Made by a program: the position numbers and the translations under genes. A stretch of 64,000 nucleotides of DNA from Chloracidobacterium sp. GTDB lineage: Bacteria > Acidobacteriota > Blastocatellia > Pyrinomonadales > Pyrinomonadaceae. The stretch covers positions 1,922,001 to 1,986,000 of the forward strand of contig JADKKB010000007.1 of the NCBI GenBank assembly GCA_016720705.1, written 5' to 3'. The notes under the pieces are model-generated. The model saw only the letters and a program-made list of their open reading frames with translations, was not told the origin of the DNA and did not search any database. Of this stretch, positions 35,328 through 43,448 are shown in pieces (position 1 is the stretch's first letter; each line of letters begins with the position of its first letter).

Positions 35328-35350
35328 CCGAAGATCTAACTGATCTTCGG
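35328..35350. repeat. perfect inverted repeat upstream of icd
   Basis: CCGAAGATC and GATCTTCGG are separated by TAACT. It lies between the TOBE-regulator gene and icd, about 90 bases before the icd start. There is no T tract on the - strand side, so it may be a regulator-binding site or a weak transcript stop after the TOBE gene. Confidence 0.5.
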
Positions 35351-35400
35351 AAATAGAAGTTTTTGGTGTATCTGGAAAATTTCTAACGAACGGTGCGGTT

Positions 35401-35808
35401 TTAACGCCGGCTGATCATAACCTCGGTCGCCTTGAAGAGGGCATACGCCTTCATCCCGACCTTAAGCCCCAACTCGTCGCAGCCCTGCCGGGTGATTATC
35501 GAAAGTATCCGTTGTCCTCCGACGTCCACGGCGACCTCGGCAAAGAAACCATCGATCCTGATGTCCGTCACAACGCCGACCAACTGATTCCTAACGCTGA
35601 TCTGATCTGCCGAACGCCCCGGTTCCAAACGCGAAGTGCGTCGTGGTAGCGATTCGCCGAGTACTCGTTCCACTTCGCTCGTGGGTATTCGGTGATGTCC
35701 GCCCGGGGTTTTCATCGATTTGATCTTGCCGTCATATATCCATTTTTTGATCGTCGGATAGCTAACGCCCATTAACTCTGCCGCATCTTTCGGCTTTAGA
35801 TTTTCCAT
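35401..35808 (-). CDS. HTH and TOBE-domain regulator (molybdate-responsive type)
   Basis: 135 residues. Residues 1-52 are an excisionase/MerR-like helix-turn-helix (LKPKDAAELMGVSYPTIKKWIYDGKIKSMKTPGGHHRI). Residues 68-135 are a TOBE domain (SVRNQLVGVVTDIRIDGFFAEVAVDVGGQRILSIITR), the small barrel that binds oxyanions such as molybdate or tungstate. It probably controls transport or cofactor genes in response to the anion. No mod transport genes are in the window. The upstream region is very AT-rich. Confidence 0.85.
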   Translation of the reverse strand: MENLKPKDAAELMGVSYPTIKKWIYDGKIKSMKTPGGHHRIPTSEVERVLGESLPRRTSRLEPGRSADQISVRNQLVGVVTDIRIDGFFAEVAVDVGGQRILSIITRQGCDELGLKVGMKAYALFKATEVMISRR

Positions 35809-35962
35809 AAATGAATTTATATGAATTACTATGATTAAATCAAATCAAAACAGACTATTTATATGATTCTATACGATAATATCTCGATTTGGAACGAATT
35901 TTAATTCGTTTTGGCACTATTTCAGGATTAAGAATAACGCGAAATCGTCTAGAATCGAAAAC

Positions 35963-35990
35963 AAAAAAGGCTTCCCATTGCTGAGAAGCC
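35963..35990 (-). terminator. Rho-independent terminator after the sigma factor gene
   Basis: On the - strand GGCTTC, a 10-base loop region and GAAGCC are followed by TTTTTTG. It is placed 25 bases beyond the stop of the sigma factor gene at 36016. Confidence 0.82.
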
Positions 35991-36015
35991 GTTTTCGGGG
36001 TAAATTCGCAAAAAG

Positions 36016-36687
36016 TTATGCGTTGAGTCCGACCAGACGCGGATTGGCTTTCTTTTTGAGCAGTTTCTGCAGTTTTAGTCGGGCTTTGTGCAACTGCGAT
36101 TTTGATGTGCCGACCGAGCATCCGAGAATGCGGGCGACCTCTTCGTGTTCGAAGCCCTCGACGTCGTGCAGAACAAATACATTCTTGTATCCGGTCGGCA
36201 GTTGGGCGATCGCGTTTTCGAGTGCGATCTTATCGACGATCTGCATCTTCATCGGGTTTGTGCTGCCGGTGACGATCTGATCGGGTGTTTCGCCCTCTTC
36301 GGTTGTCTTTTCAAACTTCACGTTTCGCTTGCGAAAGTGCATCAGCACCTGGTTGACCGTCATACGGTGAAGCCACGTGGTAAAGGCCGAGTCGCCGCGA
36401 AAACTACCGATCTTACGATAGAGCTGTATAAAAACGTCCTGTGTCAGATCTTCTGCCTCAGAGGCGTTCTGCAGCATCCGCAGACAGATCGAATAGACCC
36501 GGCGGTGATGCCGCGTGTAGACCTCCTCAAAGGCCCCCATATCGCCCTTGCCTGCCAACTGAGTAAGCTGGAAATCGGTGGCGGTCTTAAGATCTCCGAC
36601 GGCTGAATCCATCGGAAAATTCACAATATCTGTTTCAACACCTTGCTCGCTATGAAAAACCGGAAAATTTAACGTATTTGTAGTCAT
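36016..36687 (-). CDS. ECF-type RNA polymerase sigma factor
   Basis: 223 residues from ATG 36687 (MTTNTLNFPVF), which has GAGGGGGGA seven bases ahead; an upstream start would add 34 residues without a ribosome site. Sigma region 2 is EEVYTRHHRRVYSICLRML through AEDLTQDVFIQLYRKIGSFRGDSAFTTWLHRMTVNQVLMHFRKR, and region 4 is LPTGYKNVFVLHDVEGFEHEEVARILGCSVGTSKSQLHKARLKL. It directs RNA polymerase to a stress or envelope regulon. No anti-sigma gene is obvious: the divergent neighbour is an exported single-pass protein of unknown role that might serve as one. Confidence 0.93.
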   Translation of the reverse strand: MTTNTLNFPVFHSEQGVETDIVNFPMDSAVGDLKTATDFQLTQLAGKGDMGAFEEVYTRHHRRVYSICLRMLQNASEAEDLTQDVFIQLYRKIGSFRGDSAFTTWLHRMTVNQVLMHFRKRNVKFEKTTEEGETPDQIVTGSTNPMKMQIVDKIALENAIAQLPTGYKNVFVLHDVEGFEHEEVARILGCSVGTSKSQLHKARLKLQKLLKKKANPRLVGLNA

Positions 36688-36975
36688 TGTATTTCCCCCC
36701 TCGTCGAGTACTACTTCAATTGCCGTGCCAAACCCTAGAGACTTCAATATATTGTCCGTCACATTTTCACAAAAATACTTTAGGGCCAATGTTTACGGAC
36801 ATATTTAATCTTTCGCCGTTCATCAAAGAATAGATTCGGAATCTCGTTTACCAACGAGTGCGTCATATCGTATACGATTTGGTGCGCTAGTGTTCCCGTT
36901 TGGTTTCCGAGGTAAAACGGCGAGGTTAATGCTAGAATCTTTATTCCGCGTTCGGCACCGGCGGAGAGGTTATTG

Positions 36976-37746
36976 ATGAAATTCAGGTTTTTGCTCAGTA
37001 GTATTTTATTGACGGTCGTGATCGCCTTTGCTGCCGCAAGCGGCGGTCTAGCCCAGTCACCCGTGGCGACACCGATCAAAAGCCAGGAGGTCTCCGAGGG
37101 CGACGGTATCCCGGTTTTGATCAAGCACCTACCGGATTGGGAAAAGCTTCGTGACAAAACTACATTCACCAACGATACCGCAACGCTGAAAAAGGCTCTG
37201 GGCGAAAAACCGTTGGTCGACCTCATAGATCTAAAGGCGGGAGCCGAGGCCGTAACGGCACCGTATCCGGCGGGTACGCTACTGATCGTCGAATATACGA
37301 CACCGCAGGTTTCGATCGAGGCCGACGGCCGATTTACCGCACGACTCGCTGACCTCGGCGATACCCAGACAGCGTACCGCCGTATCGGAAACTACAGCGT
37401 TTTTGTTTTTGACAGCTCGGACCCTGCGGCCGCCAACGCATTGATCGATGAGGTCAAGTACGAGAAAAATATCCAGTGGCTGGGTGATGATCCATTTTTG
37501 CTAAGACGTGCCGAGCGGGCATTTATCAATACAACCTCGGGCATTTTTACATCGACGGTCACAGTGATCCTGATCGGGATCGGGATCGCCATCACCGCCG
37601 GCCTGATCGTCGGCATCACCTATTTTATGCTCCGCGTCCGCCGCCGAGCCGAAATGAAGACCTTTACCGACGCCGGAGGTATGACCCGCCTCAACCTCGA
37701 CGGCTACACGCCGGAGATTTTACCTGAACGGCTGTTGGGCGACTAA
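36976..37746 (+). CDS. exported single-pass membrane protein, unknown function
   Basis: 256 residues. GGAGAGG lies before ATG 36976. A signal peptide (LLTVVIAFAAASGGLAQ) is followed by a domain rich in strand patterns (GTLLIVEYTTPQVSIEADGRFTA, NYSVFVFDSSDPAAANALIDEVKYEKNIQWLG), then a membrane helix (VTVILIGIGIAITAGLIVGITYFM) and a short basic cytoplasmic tail. Divergent from the ECF sigma gene, so a link in regulation is possible. The 3' end overlaps the aminotransferase gene by four bases. No known family recognised. Confidence 0.7.
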   Translation: MKFRFLLSSILLTVVIAFAAASGGLAQSPVATPIKSQEVSEGDGIPVLIKHLPDWEKLRDKTTFTNDTATLKKALGEKPLVDLIDLKAGAEAVTAPYPAGTLLIVEYTTPQVSIEADGRFTARLADLGDTQTAYRRIGNYSVFVFDSSDPAAANALIDEVKYEKNIQWLGDDPFLLRRAERAFINTTSGIFTSTVTVILIGIGIAITAGLIVGITYFMLRVRRRAEMKTFTDAGGMTRLNLDGYTPEILPERLLGD

Positions 37747-38867
37747 GGCATCGCTCCGAGTAGTCTCTCTATATCATTCTCATTATTATAGAAATGTGGA
37801 GCGATACGCAGGCGGTCGCCTCGCGGGCTGACGACGATATTTCTTTCCTGAAGTTCGGCCGCGACCTGGTTTGACGTAAGTCCGCCGCGATGCCGAACGC
37901 AGACGATCTGCGAGCGCTCACCGGGCAAACGTGAACTGACGATCTCGTAATCGCGGCCCGCAAGTCCGTCGCAGATCTGATCCGAAAGATTTGCAAGATG
38001 TTCTTCGATACGTTCGGCACCGGTCGAATGCAGCAACGTCAGGCTCTGTTCGAGTCCGTAGAACAACGACGATGGCCCGGTACCGCTTTCCCACGCAAGG
38101 GCGTTTGGTTTTAGAGGTTGCTCGCGGTCGGCGAAATCCCAGGGCGTTTCGACGCTGATCCATCCGATAAGCGTCGGCTTGATGCGTTCACGTGCCCGAT
38201 CCGACAGATAGATAAATCCGCAGCCCTCAGGAGCACAGAGCCACTTATGGCTCGCTCCGCACGCAGCATCGACAAACTGGGCCGGCAGATCGAAAGGCAT
38301 CGCACCGAGACCCTGGATGATGTCTACACAAAACAAAGCACCTACAGCACGGGCAGCACGGCCGACGCGTTCGAGGTCAGCCCGAAAGCCGGATGCAAAC
38401 TGCACCGCACTAAGGGCGACGACCTTTGTGTCAGCGTCGATCAGCGAGATCAGTCGTTCAAGGTCGATGCGGCCATCGATCTCGTCAACGAGCCTGAGTT
38501 CGACACCGTAATCGTCACGCACGCGCCGCCACGGATAGAAGTTGGAAGGAAATTCGCCTGCAAAGCTAACGATATTATCGCCCGTCTGCCAGTCGATACC
38601 GGCGGCGATAGACGCAAAGCCATCAGACGTGTTTCGGACAAAGGCGACCTGTTCGGGCCGCACGCTTAGCATTTCGGCCAGGATAGCCCGCGAGCGATCC
38701 TTGGTCGCGACCCACGCCGGATAATGGAGCGAACCGTGTCCCGCGACGTCGTGCAACTGCGACGTGATCGCTTCGACGGCGGTCGTCGGCATCGGCGAGA
38801 CCGCCGCACTATTAAGGTAAGCATAACTCTCGAGTATCGGAAACAGTGATCTGATATCTTGGTTCAT
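37743..38867 (-). CDS. class V aminotransferase (cysteine desulfurase/kynureninase-like)
   Basis: 374 residues from ATG 38867 (MNQDIRSLFPIL); the longer frame up to 39014 crosses into the upstream intergenic region and is rejected. PLP-enzyme hallmarks are YAYLNSAAVSPMP, VRNTSDGFASIAAGI, FCVDIIQGLGA (cofactor Asp) and CGASHKWLCAPEGCGF (Schiff-base Lys). It lacks a clear mobile Cys loop, so a generic selenocysteine lyase/aminotransferase label is safest. Confidence 0.87.
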   Translation of the reverse strand: MNQDIRSLFPILESYAYLNSAAVSPMPTTAVEAITSQLHDVAGHGSLHYPAWVATKDRSRAILAEMLSVRPEQVAFVRNTSDGFASIAAGIDWQTGDNIVSFAGEFPSNFYPWRRVRDDYGVELRLVDEIDGRIDLERLISLIDADTKVVALSAVQFASGFRADLERVGRAARAVGALFCVDIIQGLGAMPFDLPAQFVDAACGASHKWLCAPEGCGFIYLSDRARERIKPTLIGWISVETPWDFADREQPLKPNALAWESGTGPSSLFYGLEQSLTLLHSTGAERIEEHLANLSDQICDGLAGRDYEIVSSRLPGERSQIVCVRHRGGLTSNQVAAELQERNIVVSPRGDRLRIAPHFYNNENDIERLLGAMP

Positions 38868-38970
38868 AAGCTTAGAAGTATCACTACGCCGGGCTGAAAA
38901 AACAAGTTTTGCTCTCCGACATTTCCGAATAGTTAAACTTAGGCCGGTTTTCGTGGCAAAATAGACGCAT

Positions 38971-39600
38971 ATGTGCGGACGAGCATCACAGCGCGGAAAG
39001 CGCGAGGATTTCAAAAATTACATTTACGAATTTGAACCGCAGGGCGATCTGTTTCGCGGCAATATCAAGCCGACCCAAAAGGTGAGCATCGTCATCAATG
39101 ACCGCAACACGGTCAAGACAGTCGAGGCGCGATGGTGGTGTCAACTTGAGGGTGCCAAGGAATGGAGTACTAAATACGCGACATTTAACGCCAATATCGA
39201 ACGGCTCGAATCGAGTCCGATGTGGCGAAATCTGCTCAAGAGCAAACGCTGCATAATGCCGGTCACAAGCTTTTATGAATGGCCGGAAAAGGGAAAGCCG
39301 CCGCTCGAGATCTTTGCCAACGGCGGCCATCCTTTTGCTCTCGCCGGACTTTGGTCGACGTGGTTCGATGGTGGCGTCCGGCGTGAGTCATTTGCCGTAA
39401 TTACGACCGCGGCGAATGATTTTATGTCGGCGTATCACCGGGCGATGCCGGTAATACTTGAGAGCAAAGATATACAGAAACTCTGGCTGCTAGAGGGCGG
39501 AATGGACATTTTGCGCGGCTTTGAATGTCATCTGACCGGCAAGCCATTAACTGACAAGATCGAAAACGTATATCCGGACCGATCGGACGGCCTTGCTTGA
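38971..39600 (+). CDS. HMCES/YedK-family abasic-site DNA-protein crosslinking protein
   Basis: 209 residues starting MCGRAS, in which C2 becomes the catalytic N-terminal Cys after Met removal. Other SRAP residues are NANIERLESSPMWR, CIMPVTSFYEWPE (Glu) and HRAMPVIL (His). The family covalently traps abasic sites in single-stranded DNA and shields them during replication. Length is normal. Often part of the SOS response; no LexA-type box is evident just upstream. Confidence 0.93.
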   Translation: MCGRASQRGKREDFKNYIYEFEPQGDLFRGNIKPTQKVSIVINDRNTVKTVEARWWCQLEGAKEWSTKYATFNANIERLESSPMWRNLLKSKRCIMPVTSFYEWPEKGKPPLEIFANGGHPFALAGLWSTWFDGGVRRESFAVITTAANDFMSAYHRAMPVILESKDIQKLWLLEGGMDILRGFECHLTGKPLTDKIENVYPDRSDGLA

Positions 39601-39700
39601 TTCAATTTTCATATAGCTTGTGCTATGCTCAAGGCGTTCAAACAGTGGTATCGATCTGTGAAAACAATAAGTTTGACTATTACATCGGAGGAGTACTTAA

Positions 39701-40030
39701 ATGGCAGGTAAATTTGAATTAAAAGTATCGAGCAATGGTAAATATCATTTCAATCTAAAGGCCGGGAACGGACAGATCATACTTTCAAGCGAGATGTATG
39801 AATCAAAAGCTTCGGCCGTGAACGGCATCGCTTCGGTTCAGAAAAACGCCGGTGATGACGCCCGCTTTGAACGCAAAGAATCAACGAATGGCAAGCCGTA
39901 CTTCAATCTGAAGTCAACGAACGGTCAGGTGATCGGCAAGAGCGAGATGTATGAGTCCGTCGCGTCGATGGAGAACGGCATCGAGTCGGTCAAAAAGAAT
40001 GGACCGGAAGGCGTTACCGTTGAAGTTTAA
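39701..40030 (+). CDS. YegP-family DUF1508 protein
   Basis: 109 residues made of two copies of the DUF1508 unit: FELKVSSNGKYHFNLKAGNGQIILSSEMYESKAS and FERKESTNGKPYFNLKSTNGQVIGKSEMYES. This is the usual tandem arrangement of the small YegP protein. Function is unknown. CGGAGGAG before the start is the strongest ribosome site in this region, suggesting high expression. A 100-base gap precedes it. Confidence 0.92.
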   Translation: MAGKFELKVSSNGKYHFNLKAGNGQIILSSEMYESKASAVNGIASVQKNAGDDARFERKESTNGKPYFNLKSTNGQVIGKSEMYESVASMENGIESVKKNGPEGVTVEV

Positions 40031-40098
40031 TTTTTCGATCGAATGACCTCGATCAGGATAGCCCTTGCCGCAAGCTTGGGCTATTATTTTGTCTAATT

Positions 40099-41280
40099 AT
40101 GAGCAAACAGAGAACCCGTCTCGGCGTCGAACGCCTACTTAACGAAGAGATTGACCTAATCCGCGGCAAGCGCATCGGTCTGGTGTGCAATCAAGCGTCG
40201 GTGATGCCGGACACATTTGCCCACGCGGCGGACGTTTTTGGCGAACGCACCGAATTTGACCTGACTACGCTCTTTGGCCCGCAGCACGGTATCCGCGGCG
40301 ACGTTCAGGACAATATGATAGAGACGCCGCACACAACGGACGAACGCACCGGCAAACCGGTATATTCGCTCTACAGCGAGACACGCGAACCCACAGCGGA
40401 GATGGTCGATAACATTGACGCCTTTGTCATCGATCTGCAGGACGTCGGTTGCCGCATCTATACATTTGTCTACACGATGGCAAATTGTATGCGGGCGGCT
40501 AAGCAATTCGGCAAAAAGGTGATCGTATGCGACCGCCCCAATCCGATCAACGGCAACGCGATCGAGGGCAATATCACCGAACACGGGTTCAAATCATTTG
40601 TCGGACAATTTGAGATCCCGACGCGGCACGGGATGACGATCGGCGAACTCGCAAAGATGTTCAACGAGCATTTTGGCATCGGATGTGACCTCACGGTCGT
40701 GGAGATGACGGGATGGTCGCGCGAAATGTGGGGCGATGAGACCGGATTGCCCTGGATACTGCCGAGTCCGAATATACCGACGGTTGATAGCTGTGTCGTT
40801 TTTCCGGCGACGGTTCACGTCGAGGGCACCGAACTCAGCGAAGGCCGCGGCACGACCAAGCCATTTGAGATCAACGGTGCGCCCTACATCGACCCGTATG
40901 CGTGGGTCGCCGAGCTTGAAAAATTCGGATTCGATGGCGTGAAGTTTCGCCACGTTTTTTTTCGCCCGACCTTTCAGAAATGCGCCGAGCAACTCTGCGG
41001 CGGCGTCCAGATCCACGTCACCGACCGCGAGGCATTTACGCCTGTGATCGTCGGCATCGCAATGCTAAAGACCGCCTACGATATGTACCCGGAGCATTTC
41101 GAGTGGAAAAAAGACCCGTACGAATACGTCTATGACATCAACCCGATCGACGTCGTCTGCGGTACGGACAAGATCCGCAAGCAGTTCGAGGCCGGTGTTT
41201 CATTGAGAGAGATCGAGGCGGGATGGGCCGAGGGCGAGGCGGAATTTGCAGAGGCGAGAAAGCCGTATTTATTGTATTAG
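40099..41280 (+). CDS. NamZ-like exo-beta-N-acetylmuramidase (DUF1343)
   Basis: 393 residues. RIGLVCNQASV, TTLFGPQHGIRGDVQDN, PVYSLYSETREPT, FVIDLQDVGCRIYTFVYTM and CDRPNPINGNAIEGN are DUF1343 signatures. NamZ removes terminal N-acetylmuramic acid from peptidoglycan fragments. Many relatives are secreted, but this protein begins directly with the domain and shows no signal peptide. A cytoplasmic role in wall recycling is therefore suggested. Confidence 0.9.
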   Translation: MSKQRTRLGVERLLNEEIDLIRGKRIGLVCNQASVMPDTFAHAADVFGERTEFDLTTLFGPQHGIRGDVQDNMIETPHTTDERTGKPVYSLYSETREPTAEMVDNIDAFVIDLQDVGCRIYTFVYTMANCMRAAKQFGKKVIVCDRPNPINGNAIEGNITEHGFKSFVGQFEIPTRHGMTIGELAKMFNEHFGIGCDLTVVEMTGWSREMWGDETGLPWILPSPNIPTVDSCVVFPATVHVEGTELSEGRGTTKPFEINGAPYIDPYAWVAELEKFGFDGVKFRHVFFRPTFQKCAEQLCGGVQIHVTDREAFTPVIVGIAMLKTAYDMYPEHFEWKKDPYEYVYDINPIDVVCGTDKIRKQFEAGVSLREIEAGWAEGEAEFAEARKPYLLY

Positions 41281-41407
41281 GCTACTCGTCCGGAGTCATT
41301 GATTGCATTGCACGGGCCTGCGATCGAGGCCAAGCGACCGCATTTTGATAGACCAGGTCCGCCCGAAACGTATTGTAATTAATTGGTAATATTCAGGTTT
41401 TCCCCAT

Positions 41408-41463
41408 ATTTGAGCTGGTTTTAGCTCAAATTGGTTATGGCAATTAGGTTATTCTTAATTGCC
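41408..41463. promoter_or_regulatory. two inverted repeats upstream of the 619-residue unknown gene
   Basis: ATTTGAGCT and AGCTCAAAT with loop GGTTTT (41408-41431), then GGCAATTA and TAATTGCC with a 9-base loop (41439-41463). Both lie in an AT-rich leader about 100-150 bases before the next start. No T tract follows, so operator sites or a structured leader are more likely than terminators. Confidence 0.45.
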
Positions 41464-41561
41464 GTTTCGTTGCGCAAACCGGACTTGAGGTCGCGTTTCG
41501 CATCGACTACGGGATCAGACCGATCCGGTCATACAGTGCGGATGCGGTTTTGGGGGGATCA

Positions 41562-43421
41562 ATGCAGCAAGTCAATAATCAACACACATTTCACATTCCG
41601 GTAATGGGAACGGGATTTACCATCGACACGCCGGTAAAGGTCGCTCATTTAGGGATCTCTTCGGTCATCTCACTGGTGGACGATATCCTCGCCGAGCGAA
41701 TGAGAGAGTTTTACTGCCGAAAGCTCGAGATCCCATACGTTGCTATCACAGACAAGAATAGCGACGACCCGCGTGCGCAACGCATCACTGCGTATCTCGA
41801 TCTTGTGGATAAGATGGTGCGAGAAAAGTTTGCGTTGATGAAGCAGTCGTTTCGGGAAACCGGCGAAGAGGTTCAAAAATACCTCGATATGCTTCCCGAA
41901 TTCTCGGCCATCAAGGAACAGTTTCGGCAATTTGCCGCGAGCCATAACATTCGCGAGGACATCGCCGCCTGGATCGACGCACACCTCCGTCCGGGCAGTA
42001 TCGACGTGAATATTATGACGAAGCTCGACAAGGATAATTACCGCGGGCGTCAGAAGCTTCCAAATGAATTCAACGACGCGCACGCAGCGCTTCGCGGCTA
42101 CGCACAGAGTTCACTGAGTTCGGCGATCGTCTTTTCGGCCGGCATCAATCCGCGGCTTTATGGTTACATCGAGACCTTCGACGATTTTTATCCCGACGCC
42201 GACGGCGAGATCAAAAAGAAGATAATTTTGAAAGTGAGCGATTACCGCTCAGCTATTATCCAGGGACGATTTTTGGCGAAAAAAGGCTTGTGGGTTTCGG
42301 AGTATCGTATCGAATCCGGCCTGAACTGCGGCGGCCACGCATTTGCCACAGACGGCAATCTGCTCGGGCCCGTGCTTGAGGAATTTAGAACTCATCGGCA
42401 GGATCTGATCCAGACAACGCATAAGATCGTGGTCGAAGCGTTAAAGAACAAGAATCGACCCGTGCCATCGTCGCCGTTGCCGATCAAGATCACGGCCCAG
42501 GGCGGTGTCGGCACGGCCGAAGAACATCAGTTCTTGCTCGACCATTACGGACTGGATTCGGTCGGGTGGGGTACGCCTTTCCTTCTGGTGCCGGAAGCAA
42601 CCAATGTTGACGCGCCGTCAATGCAGCTATTGTGCGACGCCAAGGAAAAGGATCTCTACCTCAGCAAAACGTCGCCGCTCGGGGTGCCGTTCAACACTCT
42701 ACGAGGGAATACAAAAGACGTCGAGAAACAGAAATTTATCGATCGCGGACGCCCCGGCAGTTCGTGCCCCAGAAAGTTGGTTCAGCTCAACACCGAATTT
42801 ACCGAGCGTGCAATCTGCAGTGCGTCGCGGCAATATCAGAACATTAGGATCAAGATGCTTGACCAGAGCGGCGCCGACCCACAGCAACGCCAACAGGAAT
42901 TTGATTCGATAACAGACAAGTCGTGCATTTGCGTGGGGCTCGGGACATCGGCATTGTTGGTCAATGACCTCGATACCAAAGTCGAAGGCACCGGCGTTTC
43001 GATCTGTCCGGGGCCGGGCATCGCTTATTTTGACAAGGTCGTGTCCTTAAAAGAGATGGTCGATCATATTTACGGTCGGACGAATTCGGTCGGTAGAGCC
43101 AAGCGTCCGAGCATTTTCGTAAAGGAACTACAACTATATGTCGATTATCTCAAGTCAAAGACCGCTGAGACCCAGTCACCGATCACGGACAAGCAGATGA
43201 AATACTTTCGTGAGTTTCAACACAACTTAAACGAAGGCATCGAATACTATAAAGGCCTGTTTTCAGAGTACGCGGCGAAATTAGCGGTTTTGCCGAAAGA
43301 CGTTCTCAGGGAATTGGAACAGATGAGGGACGAACTGCAGGGATTATCGATCATAGGCGGCCTGCCCGCTTATCACTCGCCCTCATTTGCAACGGCGACG
43401 TCAACATCAGTTTCCGCGTGA
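41562..43421 (+). CDS. large cysteine-containing protein of unknown function, possible TIM-barrel flavoprotein
   Basis: 619 residues from ATG 41562, with GGGGGGA just ahead; a TTG at 41550 is less likely. The start GFTIDTPVKVAHLGISSVISLVDD is distinctive. Later ITAQGGVGTAEEHQFLLDHYGLDSVGWGTPFLLV resembles the phosphate-binding end of TIM-barrel FMN enzymes (nitronate monooxygenase or glutamate synthase type). Cys residues in SGLNCGGH, GSSCPRK, RAICSAS and KSCICVG could hold metal or an iron-sulfur cluster. The C-terminal 110 residues are helical (LKEMVDHIYG, ELEQMRDELQ). No signal peptide. It stands alone with an inverted-repeat leader. The function is not recognised, and the flavin idea is inference only. 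Confidence 0.8.
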   Translation: MQQVNNQHTFHIPVMGTGFTIDTPVKVAHLGISSVISLVDDILAERMREFYCRKLEIPYVAITDKNSDDPRAQRITAYLDLVDKMVREKFALMKQSFRETGEEVQKYLDMLPEFSAIKEQFRQFAASHNIREDIAAWIDAHLRPGSIDVNIMTKLDKDNYRGRQKLPNEFNDAHAALRGYAQSSLSSAIVFSAGINPRLYGYIETFDDFYPDADGEIKKKIILKVSDYRSAIIQGRFLAKKGLWVSEYRIESGLNCGGHAFATDGNLLGPVLEEFRTHRQDLIQTTHKIVVEALKNKNRPVPSSPLPIKITAQGGVGTAEEHQFLLDHYGLDSVGWGTPFLLVPEATNVDAPSMQLLCDAKEKDLYLSKTSPLGVPFNTLRGNTKDVEKQKFIDRGRPGSSCPRKLVQLNTEFTERAICSASRQYQNIRIKMLDQSGADPQQRQQEFDSITDKSCICVGLGTSALLVNDLDTKVEGTGVSICPGPGIAYFDKVVSLKEMVDHIYGRTNSVGRAKRPSIFVKELQLYVDYLKSKTAETQSPITDKQMKYFREFQHNLNEGIEYYKGLFSEYAAKLAVLPKDVLRELEQMRDELQGLSIIGGLPAYHSPSFATATSTSVSA

Positions 43422-43448
43422 CTGCACCGGGGCACGATCGTCCTGCCG

